From DAOWHW01 sp964493265 (lineage in GTDB: Archaea; Nanobdellota; Nanobdellia; Pacearchaeales; UBA284): DNA of 64,000 nucleotides. Both the position numbers and the translations under genes were made by a program. Below are positions 27,041 to 35,482 of this stretch, piece by piece (positions within the stretch are counted from its first letter, which is position 1; each line of letters opens with the position of its first letter). The stretch is taken from NCBI GenBank assembly GCA_964493265.1, contig CAZBLY010000002.1, positions 1 through 64,000 of the forward strand, given 5' to 3'. The notes under the pieces are model-generated. The model made no database searches and was not told where the DNA came from. It was given only the letters and a program-made list of their open reading frames with translations.

Positions 27041-28573
27041 TCAAAATTCATTAATATTCTTTTGTTCTTTTTGTTTTATTTTGTTTTTGAAATCTTGTTT
27101 TAGAGTTTCAAGAGCTTCATACATTTTCTTTTCTTTATAGTGGGCTGCCCAATGATAACTTTCATCACGAGTCCCTTTTGTCATTAAAATAATTAATTTA
27201 CCTGGTTTAAGTCTCGCTGTTCTTCCAGCTCTCTGTATTTTTCTTATTGCGCTGGGAATTGGTTCATAAAAAACAACAAGATCAACTTCCGGAATATCAA
27301 GGCCTTCTTCTCCTATTGATGTTGAGACAAGAGCATTTATTTTTCCTTGTTTAAATTCTCTGAGAATAGCTTGTTGTTCTATTTGACTAAGACCAGCTGT
27401 TTTTCTTTTTGCTTGTCCAATAAAAATTTTTGATTTTATTTTTTGTGCTGTTAACATTTGAGATATTTTATTTACGCTATTTCTATATTGTGAAAAGATT
27501 ATTGTTCTAAATTCTTTATTATTTTTTAATTCTTGTTGCATAATCTCTTTTAATTTTTCAAATTTTGGGTGTTCTATATTTTTATTATAAAGTTTAGTTA
27601 AAAGAAAATAAGCATTAACAAATTGTTTGGAATTTACAATTTGTTTAACAGCCTTACTTTTACCTTGTTTTTCTTGTTCAAATAAATCCAATACATAATT
27701 TTGGCTTGTTTCAATCCCTTGTGTTTCAAGAAGTCCTAGAAGGTGATGGATTTTAATTGCTTGAGCACATACACTGACCCCTCTAAGAACATTAAAATGT
27801 CTATTTCCTGAACCTATCATCCCTTGAAGTTTTCTTTGTAATGCAATCAGGTTTGTTTTTGTTGCTCTACCAAATAAAAGTTTTCTATTTTTTATCTCCT
27901 CTATTTTTTTTTGATAGATTTCTTGGAGTAAAGAGCGGATTTCTTGCATTTCTTTTGTAAGTTCTACTTTTACTATCTTTTTTTCAAGTTTTTGTAAGTA
28001 AGGTTTAACATCTTCGCTTTCCCTTGTTCTGACTTCAACAGCATCTATCCCAAGGTTCTTGCATATTTTCTTAATTATAGAAGCATCTTTTCCTGGGCTT
28101 GCTGTTAGACCAAGAAGTCTAGAATTTTTTGCTTGTTTAAGATAATTTTTGGCAACATAAACATAAGAATAATTTTTTAAACATCTATGAGTCTCATCTT
28201 CAATAAGAAGCGAGACCTCTTTTAAATCAATTCTTTTATTTTTGAGATCATTTTCAATACATTGCGGAGTTGAAAAAATAATCTGAGCTTTTTCCCAGAT
28301 TTCTTCCCGTTTTTTTGCATTGATTTTTCCAGTAAAAATATGGCTTTTATATTTTTTTGACATATGTTTATTAAAATAATCATAATGCTGCTCAACTAAA
28401 GGGCGTGTTGGAGCAAGAAAAAGGATTTTAGAATCTGGAAATTTTTCAATCCTATAAGAAGCAAGAAGCAATGCAATAAGGGTCTTTCCTAAACCCGTAG
28501 GAATTACAACTAAGGTATTATGTTTTCTGGCTGTTTCAAAAATAGCCTGTTGATATTCCCTTGGCCTTTCCAT
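27041..28573 (-). CDS. hef: Hef-type superfamily 2 helicase (helicase half)
   Basis: The 510-residue protein has Walker A PTGLGKT near 26-32, motif II IEDETH (DExH), LTASPG, and motifs IV-VI ending with QRAGRTAR. The pattern and the thumb-like insert between the RecA domains match the helicase part of Hef/FANCM. Normally it is fused to an ERCC4 nuclease of about 750 residues in total; here it stops before it. The nuclease is the next gene on the same strand. Hef processes stalled forks and replaces eukaryotic FANCM-type functions in archaea. Confidence 0.9.
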   Translation of the reverse strand: MERPREYQQAIFETARKHNTLVVIPTGLGKTLIALLLASYRIEKFPDSKILFLAPTRPLVEQHYDYFNKHMSKKYKSHIFTGKINAKKREEIWEKAQIIFSTPQCIENDLKNKRIDLKEVSLLIEDETHRCLKNYSYVYVAKNYLKQAKNSRLLGLTASPGKDASIIKKICKNLGIDAVEVRTRESEDVKPYLQKLEKKIVKVELTKEMQEIRSLLQEIYQKKIEEIKNRKLLFGRATKTNLIALQRKLQGMIGSGNRHFNVLRGVSVCAQAIKIHHLLGLLETQGIETSQNYVLDLFEQEKQGKSKAVKQIVNSKQFVNAYFLLTKLYNKNIEHPKFEKLKEIMQQELKNNKEFRTIIFSQYRNSVNKISQMLTAQKIKSKIFIGQAKRKTAGLSQIEQQAILREFKQGKINALVSTSIGEEGLDIPEVDLVVFYEPIPSAIRKIQRAGRTARLKPGKLIILMTKGTRDESYHWAAHYKEKKMYEALETLKQDFKNKIKQKEQKNINEF

Positions 28574-28595
28574 TATCTAAATAAGATTTGAAACT

Positions 28596-29021
28596 TTATA
28601 AAGAATTCTTTATTTTGGTAGCTAATTTTTTTATTTCCTGTTTATTTTTATATTTAATTGGTGGGATATAAAATTTTCTGTCATCACCTTCAATTCTTGG
28701 AATTATATGAAAATGTACGTGATCTACTAATTGTCCTGCATCTTTTCCTGTATTGACAACAAGATTAAAAGCTTTATAACCTGTAATATCTAGAACAACT
28801 TTTGTTATTTTTTGTACTTTTTTAATTATTTTACAAAGCAAATCTTCTGGTAAATCAAGCATTGTTTTAAAATGTTTTTTTGTAATTATAAGGGTATGTC
28901 CAGGGGTTTCTGGGTGAATATCTAAAAAAGCAAGAAAATCTTCATCTTCATAAATTTTGTGACAAGGTATTTCTCCCTTTACAATTTTACAGAATATGCA
29001 ATCTGAATTTGAATTATTCAT
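28596..29021 (-). CDS. HIT-family nucleotide hydrolase
   Basis: The 141-residue protein has the N-terminal CIFCKIVKGEIP typical of HIT proteins and the active-site H-x-H-x-H as HVHFHIIPR. Members hydrolyse or transfer nucleotidyl groups (Hint/Ap4A type). The two cysteines in CIFC suggest a partial zinc site. It lies 22 bases upstream of the Hef helicase on the same strand. Confidence 0.9.
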   Translation of the reverse strand: MNNSNSDCIFCKIVKGEIPCHKIYEDEDFLAFLDIHPETPGHTLIITKKHFKTMLDLPEDLLCKIIKKVQKITKVVLDITGYKAFNLVVNTGKDAGQLVDHVHFHIIPRIEGDDRKFYIPPIKYKNKQEIKKLATKIKNSL

Positions 29022-29026
29022 TTTAT

Positions 29027-29185
29027 TTAGCCAATATAGCGGCTTATACTTTGTTTATCTTCTTTTTCAAATTTTTCAATAGAATCAGTATCTAAATTTT
29101 CTATTTCTTGTTCTAATTCAAGAATTTCTCCAACTTCTTTAATTTTTTCAATTTTTGGTTTTGCTTTTTTTCTTTTCTTTACCAT
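29027..29185 (-). CDS. Small charged protein, unknown
   Basis: This 52-residue frame starts with a basic segment (MVKKRKKAKPKIEK) and continues with an acidic helix (VGEILELEQEIENLDTDS) before a basic end. The opposite charge of the two halves and the clean start make it a plausible real gene, but no family is recognised. It fills the space between the HIT gene and the tRNA. Confidence 0.45.
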   Translation of the reverse strand: MVKKRKKAKPKIEKIKEVGEILELEQEIENLDTDSIEKFEKEDKQSISRYIG

Positions 29186-29233
29186 AACATCTATTTTAAA
29201 AATCTAAACTTTATAATTCTTTCTAAAAATGAA

Positions 29234-29305
29234 TGGACTCGCCGGGATTTGAACCCGGAACCTTTCCCCAGCCAAGGGAACATTCTGCCGTTGAACTACA
29301 AGCCC
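29234..29305 (-). tRNA. tRNA-Ala (anticodon GGC)
   Basis: Reading the minus strand, the acceptor stem GGGCTTG pairs with CGAGTCC and contains the alanine identity pair G3-U70; the discriminator is A. The D arm, anticodon stem TTCCC/GGGAA, five-base variable loop and T stem CCGGG/CCCGG are all regular. The loop TTGGCTG gives anticodon GGC (alanine). Position 37 is U, which is unusual because nearly all tRNAs have a purine there. CCA is not encoded. Confidence 0.93.
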
Positions 29306-29338
29306 TTGATTTTAGAAAAATTATCAGGTTTTTAATAT

Positions 29339-29863
29339 TTATGATGTTATTTTTGATATGAATGCAGTTATTTCTCTAATTCCTTGATTTCCTAATATTA
29401 CATAAGTTGTTAGAAAAATAAGAACAATAAAGAAAAGTTGTTCAGAAATTGTTCCTGTACTTATTTTCCATTTTATATGTAATTTTTTTGATTTCCAAAG
29501 CCATTTTATTCCTGAAACATTTAGTGAGTCAGCTGCAAGATGTAGAAAATATCCAAAAGGAAGTGCAAAACCAAAAATAATTGGTTGTTTTATAAAATAA
29601 ACAACAACAAATGAAATAACAATAAAAATTAGTAAACCAAAAATGCTATGCCAAAAACCTCTGTGTTTGGAAAATGTGGCTATTCCTTTTCCAAAACCAA
29701 AAAGATATTTTCTATTAACATAACTTTTAGGGCTATCCATGTCTGGAAGAATTGCTCCAAAGCATAAAATAAATGTAAAGATCCATGAAAATTCAAGAGA
29801 AGAAATTTTAATTATTATAATATAAAAGAAAAGCGCAAAAAGTATGTGGGTTCTAAACATCAT
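29339..29863 (-). CDS. YdjM/DUF457-type membrane-bound metal-dependent hydrolase
   Basis: The 174-residue protein has four to five hydrophobic helices and the DUF457 motifs GAILPDMDSP, SKHRGFWHSI and GYFLHLAADSLN, which supply conserved His and Asp residues for a metal site. The C-terminal GIKWLWKSK is also typical. Substrates of this family are unknown. It follows the NDK gene on the same strand. Confidence 0.85.
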   Translation of the reverse strand: MMFRTHILFALFFYIIIIKISSLEFSWIFTFILCFGAILPDMDSPKSYVNRKYLFGFGKGIATFSKHRGFWHSIFGLLIFIVISFVVVYFIKQPIIFGFALPFGYFLHLAADSLNVSGIKWLWKSKKLHIKWKISTGTISEQLFFIVLIFLTTYVILGNQGIREITAFISKITS

Positions 29864-29887
29864 TTTTTATTTTTTTTAATTCTTTTT

Positions 29888-30367
29888 TTAAAAAACAAAA
29901 TCTTCATGACTGGTTTTGTAAGTGTGCAATTCTTCTTTTTTGAACCACAAGGTTATTTCTTTTTTAGCTGTTTCTTTGCTATCAGAAGCATGAATAAGGT
30001 TTGCTATTGCTTTTCCTTTTTTAACTGCCCATTCCCCGCTTAGATGTGCAAAATCGCCTCTAATTGTTCCTGGAAGGGCTTTTCCAGGAATTGTATTACC
30101 AACTATTTTTCTTACAACCCCAATAGCACTAACTCCTTCTAAACAAATTGCTATAACTGGCCCGCTTGTTATGAATTCTTCTAAACATTTATAAAAATTT
30201 TTTCCAATATGGTCGCAATAATGTTTTTCTGCAAAAATTTTATCAAGCCAAACCATTTTCATGCCGATAATTTTTAGACCGGCTCTTTCAAATCTTTGTA
30301 AAATTTCTCCAGTAATCGCCCTTTTAATAGCATCTGGTTTTAATAATATAAGAGTTCTTTCCATCAT
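29888..30367 (-). CDS. ndk: Nucleoside diphosphate kinase
   Basis: The 159-residue protein has the NDK fold with ERTLILLKPDA at the start, RGDFAH and the active-site histidine in NLIHASDS near residue 128. It transfers the gamma phosphate between nucleoside di- and triphosphates. Length and motifs are normal. The start is one of two adjacent ATG codons (30367 or 30364). The C-terminus carries about ten extra residues. Confidence 0.95.
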   Translation of the reverse strand: MMERTLILLKPDAIKRAITGEILQRFERAGLKIIGMKMVWLDKIFAEKHYCDHIGKNFYKCLEEFITSGPVIAICLEGVSAIGVVRKIVGNTIPGKALPGTIRGDFAHLSGEWAVKKGKAIANLIHASDSKETAKKEITLWFKKEELHTYKTSHEDFVF

Positions 30368-30411
30368 TTTATTTATTAGTTATTATTTATTGTTTATTAT
30401 TTTTTTCTTTT

Positions 30412-31899
30412 TTATTTTAAATTTTTTAATTCAAGAAGGAGGGTTCCTATTTTAATTCTTTTTTGTTTCATGCTGCCCCTTTCTCTGATAGTTACTGTAT
30501 CATCTTTAAGAGTTTGGCTATCAATTGTTATACAGTAAGGCGTTCCAATTTCATCTTGTCTTCTATAACGTCTTCCTATGGCTCCAGAACCATCATAGAA
30601 GCATAGAAAATCTTTTTTGAGTAAATTATAGACCTCTTTAGCTTTTTCTGGCATTTTTTCCTTATTTACTAAAGGAAATATTGCTATGTCTATTGGCGAG
30701 GTTGTTATTGGAAATGAAAAAAGAGTTCTTTCTTTTTCTTCTTTAAAGAAAATATCCATTAAAGCCCATATATTTCTATCAACCCCCAAACTAAGTTCAA
30801 TTACGTGCGGAATAAATTTTTTATTGTTATAAAAAATATGAAGATTTTCTTTACTATATTTTTCATGTCCGCTTAAATCATGGTCTGTTCTGTAATGAAT
30901 TCCACCAATTTCTTTAAATCCCCCTAAAGTTTCAAGATTAATTTCCATATCCCAATGAATTTTATTATAGAATGCCTTTTCTTTTTCACTTAATTCTCTT
31001 AATCTAAACATATTTTTTGGAATTTTTAATAGATCGAGATAAAATTTTTGCACAAGAACCATATTTTTAATATAAAGTTTTGGCAGCTTAAGTTTTTTGT
31101 TTGCATCGTTACAAGTAAATTCTTTTGCTGTTTTTTGGTTTTGTGATAAAAGGATTAGTTTGTATTTGCTTATTTCTTTCCATTCTTCTTTAGATAATTT
31201 ATTTATTTCATCAGGATCAAAAAAGATTTGAAGTTCAGCTTGATTAAATTCTCTCAATCTAAAAAAAAGCTGTCTTGGAGATATTTCATTTCTAAAGGCT
31301 TTTCCTATGATTGCTATTCCTAAAGGAAGTTTTTTTCTTGTTGCTTCAAATTCTCTCTTAAATGCTAGATAAGCAGCCTGGGCTGTTTCTGGTGTTAAGT
31401 ATGCTGTATCTTTTATGCCAACAGCCCCAAGGGGAATAGAAAACATCATATTAAACCATTTTGCTTGTCCAAGATGCCATGAATTGCATTTAGGGCATCT
31501 TAGCTTATTTTTTTCAATTAAATCAGACATTTCTTCTGGTGTAAGTTCTTCCCCCTTTATTTTTAAATTATCTTCAATAAATTGGTCTGCTTTAAATCTA
31601 AAATGACAGGTTTTACATTCAATGAGGGGATCATTAAAATGTTCGATATGTCCAGAAGCAATAAAAACTTTTTCTGGCAAAATTATTGAAGATTCAATTT
31701 CATAATAGTTATTTTTTAAAAAATAGGAACGCCATAAATTTTCAAATTTATTTTTCATGGTCTTGCCTAAATGGCCATAACTATAAAATCCTGCTGTTCC
31801 GCCATAAATTTCTGCTGTTGGCCAGAAAAAACCTCTCTTTAAAGCTATTGCAGTTATTTTGTCTAGTTTTTCTACTGTCAATTTTGCCTTTTTTGTCAT
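30412..31899 (-). CDS. glyS: Glycyl-tRNA synthetase, archaeal type
   Basis: The 495-residue class II enzyme has the opening KRGFFWPTAEIYGG, motif 2 around GKAFRNEISPRQ...FNQAEL, and motif 3 with LGVDRNIWALMD, followed by the anticodon-binding domain (IDIAIFPL...SIGRRYRRQDEIGTP-like). This is the alpha-2 form of archaea and eukaryotes. A zinc-ribbon-like insert (CKTC and CPKC) lies in the first third. The length fits. Confidence 0.95.
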   Translation of the reverse strand: MTKKAKLTVEKLDKITAIALKRGFFWPTAEIYGGTAGFYSYGHLGKTMKNKFENLWRSYFLKNNYYEIESSIILPEKVFIASGHIEHFNDPLIECKTCHFRFKADQFIEDNLKIKGEELTPEEMSDLIEKNKLRCPKCNSWHLGQAKWFNMMFSIPLGAVGIKDTAYLTPETAQAAYLAFKREFEATRKKLPLGIAIIGKAFRNEISPRQLFFRLREFNQAELQIFFDPDEINKLSKEEWKEISKYKLILLSQNQKTAKEFTCNDANKKLKLPKLYIKNMVLVQKFYLDLLKIPKNMFRLRELSEKEKAFYNKIHWDMEINLETLGGFKEIGGIHYRTDHDLSGHEKYSKENLHIFYNNKKFIPHVIELSLGVDRNIWALMDIFFKEEKERTLFSFPITTSPIDIAIFPLVNKEKMPEKAKEVYNLLKKDFLCFYDGSGAIGRRYRRQDEIGTPYCITIDSQTLKDDTVTIRERGSMKQKRIKIGTLLLELKNLK

Positions 31900-31941
31900 G
31901 TTTATAATTATTAAAAGGTTTATTTAAACTTTTTTCATTTC

Positions 31942-32544
31942 TTAGTCTTCTTCTTCCTCTTCCCCGTCTTCTTTATCTTGTGTTTTTGGAATAAAAAATT
32001 GTAAAACCCAGAAAAAGAAAACAACAAAAATAAATAGAGCTAAGATTGCTGGAAAAATTATTAAGTCAATAGAGATACTAGAATAGATAAGAATTATACT
32101 AATAAAGCCAAAATAGTTCATGATTAAGGCAGATGAAATGCCAAAAGCAAATCTTTTTGAAACAAGATGAAAAAAATTGAGAACTAGAAGAAAAATACTT
32201 TCAAGGACTATAATAAAAGCAATAAATGTTTTTTTAGCTGCTATTTCCATTATTTCTGGAGCGATTGTTGTAAATCCTACAAGTTGGTTTTTAGCAAAAA
32301 GAAAAGAGCAGAGATTCATACCCACAAAAAACAAAACTAATGAATTACTTACAGCACTATTCCACCCTAACTCTTCTTCTTTATATCTGCTAAAATAGAA
32401 TTCCATTAAGAAAAGCGCTGCTAATAAAGGGACAAGAATCCATAACATTTCTCTATTGGCAGAAAGAAAAGGTTGTTTTAATATGCTAATTATTTTCTCA
32501 AAAATGAGATTTAGAGCTATAATAAATTCATTAAATCCAGCCAT
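31942..32544 (-). CDS. Multi-helix membrane protein with acidic tail
   Basis: The 200-residue protein has about five hydrophobic helices (near 35-50, 68-85, 105-125, 133-150, 157-185) and ends in an acidic run (KEDGEEEEED). No motif of a known transporter or enzyme is visible. It lies between GlyRS and the PAP2 gene on the same strand, 11 bases after PAP2, so it may share the PAP2 mRNA. Function unknown. Confidence 0.5.
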   Translation of the reverse strand: MAGFNEFIIALNLIFEKIISILKQPFLSANREMLWILVPLLAALFLMEFYFSRYKEEELGWNSAVSNSLVLFFVGMNLCSFLFAKNQLVGFTTIAPEIMEIAAKKTFIAFIIVLESIFLLVLNFFHLVSKRFAFGISSALIMNYFGFISIILIYSSISIDLIIFPAILALFIFVVFFFWVLQFFIPKTQDKEDGEEEEED

Positions 32545-32555
32545 TTTTTATTTTT

Positions 32556-33218
32556 TTACCTCTTTTTTCTTTTTTTAGCTTTTTTTCTTTTACCTTTATT
32601 TTTACTTTTCTTCTTAGTTTGTTTGGTTTTTGAAGTTTTTAATTTTTTCCAACTCTTTTTTATTATAAAAGATATAAAATAGCCAAGAATTGCCCCGGAT
32701 ATTATGTCACTTAAATAATGCAAGCCAAACCAAAACCTGGTTAAGCCAAAAAGACACGCAAAAATAAACCATAAAATAGATATCCATTTAAAAATTTTAT
32801 ATTCTATATAAGGGAGTGCTGTAAAGGCTATTGAAGTATGGCCAGAAGGAAATGCAGAAAAAATAGAATTATTAAATATGCCAAAATTAAAATCAGAAGC
32901 CTCTGGAATTGGCCTTTGTCTTGAAGTTAAAATTTTAATAATAAATATCATTATAAATGAAATAATAATGCTAAGAGAAAAAGGTTTGACTAAATTTTTT
33001 CTTCTTTTCCAGATTAATAGGATTATTGGAAGCGCTATAAGGACGGGATAAAAAATATAGGCCTTTTCAAAAAATAAAAAATATGAAAAAAAAGTATCAA
33101 ACAGGGGGGCTCTTAATTTTTGGATTAAAAATGTTGCTTGATTATCTATAAAAAAACTTGCTATTAATATAATAATCAATATGCTGAATATAAGCAGAAC
33201 TTTTTTGTTTTTCTTCAT
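32556..33218 (-). CDS. PAP2-family membrane phosphatase
   Basis: The 220-residue protein has six hydrophobic helices and the three PAP2 motifs: KILTSRQRP (K-x6-RP), PSGHTS and the HYLSD region in RFWFGLHYLSDIISG. It removes phosphate from lipid or isoprenoid pyrophosphates at the outer membrane face, for example undecaprenyl- or dolichyl-like carriers used in glycosylation. The C-terminus is a long Lys/Arg-rich tail of about 35 residues. It is divergent from the archaeosortase-like gene across a 55-base promoter region. Confidence 0.88.
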   Translation of the reverse strand: MKKNKKVLLIFSILIIILIASFFIDNQATFLIQKLRAPLFDTFFSYFLFFEKAYIFYPVLIALPIILLIWKRRKNLVKPFSLSIIISFIMIFIIKILTSRQRPIPEASDFNFGIFNNSIFSAFPSGHTSIAFTALPYIEYKIFKWISILWFIFACLFGLTRFWFGLHYLSDIISGAILGYFISFIIKKSWKKLKTSKTKQTKKKSKNKGKRKKAKKRKKR

Positions 33219-33273
33219 ATTTTGTTTTAGCTAAAGATATTTAAATAATTTTGTTCTTTTGTTATTATCTAAA

Positions 33274-33813
33274 ATGGAAAAAGGGGTCAAGGAAATTCTG
33301 TTTAGGTATTTTATTGGAATGATTATAGCTGTTATTAGTCTATTTCTACCTTTTTTTTATTTCATTTTTCGGCCCCTAACCATTTGGCCAACAGTTTGGA
33401 TTTTGAAAATTTTTTATAATGTAATTTTTTATAATCTGGCCAATATAAGTGTTCAAGGAATTTCTATTGAATTTATAGATGCTTGTATTGCTGGAAGTGC
33501 TTATTTTCTTTTGTTTATTTTGAATATATTAACTTTTGGAATAACTTTTAAAAAAAGAGTTTTTATTTTTATTTTTGATGCAGCTCTTCTTTTATTTATG
33601 AATATTTTTCGTTTAGTTGTTCTTATTGCCATTCTTGTTAATTACCCATCAATTTTTGACATATCCCATAATATTTTTTGGTATGGGATTAGTACAATTT
33701 ATGTTATATTAATCTGGGTTGTTAGTGTGTTTGTTTTTAAAATAAGGGCAATTCCTTTTATTTCTGATATAAAGTTTATTTTAAGTAAATCTAAAAGAAT
33801 TCAGAAAAATTAA
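33274..33813 (+). CDS. Archaeosortase/exosortase-family transpeptidase
   Basis: The 179-residue protein has five to six hydrophobic helices and the expected Cys-Arg-His triad: C71 in IEFIDACIAGSAYF, R113 in MNIFRLVV and H132 in DISHNIFW. This spacing and the helical setting fit the exosortase/archaeosortase family, which cuts a C-terminal sorting tail from surface proteins and attaches them to lipid. It is short for the family and probably one of the small DPANN forms. I chose the ATG at 33274; the TTG at 33259 is upstream in frame. Substrates should end in a short signature, one helix and basic residues. Confidence 0.8.
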   Translation: MEKGVKEILFRYFIGMIIAVISLFLPFFYFIFRPLTIWPTVWILKIFYNVIFYNLANISVQGISIEFIDACIAGSAYFLLFILNILTFGITFKKRVFIFIFDAALLLFMNIFRLVVLIAILVNYPSIFDISHNIFWYGISTIYVILIWVVSVFVFKIRAIPFISDIKFILSKSKRIQKN

Positions 33814-33846
33814 ATAGAAAAATTTAACAAAAAATAAAATCAAAAA

Positions 33847-34329
33847 TTAGATTAAAAACTTAAATGCATTTATTATTCCTGTTGCTATCAAAGTCACAAT
33901 AATTCCCGCGATAATTACTCCTAAAGCGATGGCTAAAAAACTTTTTCTTTTATTTAGATTTAAAAGCCAAGCTATTAAAGCGCCTGTCCATGCCCCTGTC
34001 ACGGGAAGAGGAACAGCCACAAATAGAGTAAGGGCTATTATCCCAAAAGTCTGATAATTTTTTTCTACTTTTTCTTTCCTTTTTCTTAATTTTTTTAAAA
34101 AAATATTGAATGTCTTTTTATAAGGATTAAATTTTAAGAAAAAATCGTGAATATAATTAAGAAATAAAAAAACAATTGGAATTACTATTATGTTTGCTAA
34201 AGTGCAAGCTATTAAAGCAATTACTGGATTGATATTTTGGGCAATTGTAAAGGGTATACCGCCACGAAGCTCAACTATAGGCAAAGCACTTAGCAGTATT
34301 CCCACCAACAGAGCTGATAGGAAATTCAT
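33847..34329 (-). CDS. Small multidrug export protein (COG2426 type)
   Basis: The 160-residue protein has about five hydrophobic helices and the family opening ALPIVELRGGIP, then VPLPVTGAWTGALIAWLL. Proteins of this type are annotated as small multidrug exporters, although direct evidence is thin. The start at ATG 34329 avoids overlap with the ribosomal stalk gene; a longer frame begins at 34353. It is the last gene of the L1-P0-P1 operon. Confidence 0.75.
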   Translation of the reverse strand: MNFLSALLVGILLSALPIVELRGGIPFTIAQNINPVIALIACTLANIIVIPIVFLFLNYIHDFFLKFNPYKKTFNIFLKKLRKRKEKVEKNYQTFGIIALTLFVAVPLPVTGAWTGALIAWLLNLNKRKSFLAIALGVIIAGIIVTLIATGIINAFKFLI

Positions 34330-34333
34330 TCTT

Positions 34334-34618
34334 TTATCCAAATAGTGCGGCAAGACCTTCTGCAGCTTCTTCTCTCTTTTCTTCAGTCTTTTTTTCTTCC
34401 TTCTTTTCTCCTTCTGCTGCTTTGGCTGGTGTTGCTGGCATTGCTGCGGCTTCTTTTAGGGCTTTTTCTATATCAACACCCTTAAAACTAGCGACCACTG
34501 TTTTTAATTTTGATTCGTCTGTCTGGCTGCCTGCTGCTTCAATTACTTTTTTTAGGTTTTCTTCAGTTATTTCCTTGCCTAATTTATGTAATAATAAAGC
34601 CGCATATACATATTCCAT
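34334..34618 (-). CDS. rpl12: Ribosomal stalk protein P1 (L12e)
   Basis: The 94-residue protein starts MEYVYAALLLHKLGKEITEE, the conserved dimerisation domain of archaeal P1, continues with an alanine/proline hinge and a Lys/Glu-rich stretch, and ends with GLAALFG, the factor-binding tail. A GGAGG ribosome binding site lies six bases before the ATG at 34618; the TTG further upstream overlaps it and is not a start. P1 dimers bind P0 and recruit elongation factors. Confidence 0.95.
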   Translation of the reverse strand: MEYVYAALLLHKLGKEITEENLKKVIEAAGSQTDESKLKTVVASFKGVDIEKALKEAAAMPATPAKAAEGEKKEEKKTEEKREEAAEGLAALFG

Positions 34619-34636
34619 TTTTTCCTCCAATTTATT

Positions 34637-35467
34637 TTATTTTTCTTGTTTATTTGGTTTGATCAAATTTAGTATAATATTTGCTTCATGGTTGGCTTTT
34701 GCAATTATGAAGATTATTGTTTCTTTTGTTGAGTATTCTATGCTAAGAGCAAGGTTGAAAGCTTCCTGAGAAATTTGTTGAATATTTTTAATTAGAGCTT
34801 CTTTATCTATTTTAATCTCTTTGTATATTTTATCTTCTTTAGTATCATAAGCCACTAAAGGTTCAAAACCTATTTTGAAGGGGGTGATATCTAATTTTGT
34901 TAGAATGGATGCCGCCTCTTTTGTTATTTTCTCTTTTTCTTTTACGGCAATAGAAGTTTCTTTTATTGAAATTTTTCCAGCTTCTATCCCTGCTTTTATT
35001 TTTAATTTGGCAAGTTCAGATATTATAGGTCCTGCTGGAAGATCTGTTGCTCCAGCCTCAATAATTATATCTTTTGGTGTTATCTGTCCTTCTTTAACTT
35101 TAGCGGGGAATTTATTTTCTGAAATAATTAAAGATAATTCAAAAGGATCTAAATCAGAGAACATTATTGCGAAACCCTTTTTTAACCAGTCTTTAATATC
35201 GTCTATATTTTTTTTAGTTTTCTTGGCTTCTTCAATCGCCCTTATTATAATGCTTTTTTTTACTACTTTGATTATAGCTTTATCTTTTGTTGCTTTTTTT
35301 ATTTTATGAAATTGAACTACTGAAATATTTTCTATGGAAACCACCATTATCGTATTCTTTTTAGCCATTAACTCAATTATTCTAGCCAATTCTTTCTTTT
35401 TCTTTTCTGGAATATCTTTTATTCTTTTGCCCTTGTCTTTATTTTGTATTTTATTTTTCTTTTCCAT
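34637..35467 (-). CDS. rplP0: Ribosomal protein P0 (L10e), short form
   Basis: The 276-residue protein has the L10 RNA-binding domain (MVVSIENISVVQFHKIKKA, KVVKKSIIIRAIEE), the archaeal domain II insert with PAGPIISELAKLKIKAGIE, and helices that bind P1. It ends at NLIKPNKQEK without the usual acidic C-terminal tail ending G-L-x-x-LF, so it is shorter than typical archaeal P0 (over 300 residues). Fewer P1 sites and no P0 tail are expected. Gene order L1-P0-P1 is the conserved archaeal order. Confidence 0.93.
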   Translation of the reverse strand: MEKKNKIQNKDKGKRIKDIPEKKKKELARIIELMAKKNTIMVVSIENISVVQFHKIKKATKDKAIIKVVKKSIIIRAIEEAKKTKKNIDDIKDWLKKGFAIMFSDLDPFELSLIISENKFPAKVKEGQITPKDIIIEAGATDLPAGPIISELAKLKIKAGIEAGKISIKETSIAVKEKEKITKEAASILTKLDITPFKIGFEPLVAYDTKEDKIYKEIKIDKEALIKNIQQISQEAFNLALSIEYSTKETIIFIIAKANHEANIILNLIKPNKQEK

Positions 35468-35482
35468 TTTTTATTTTTGGCT

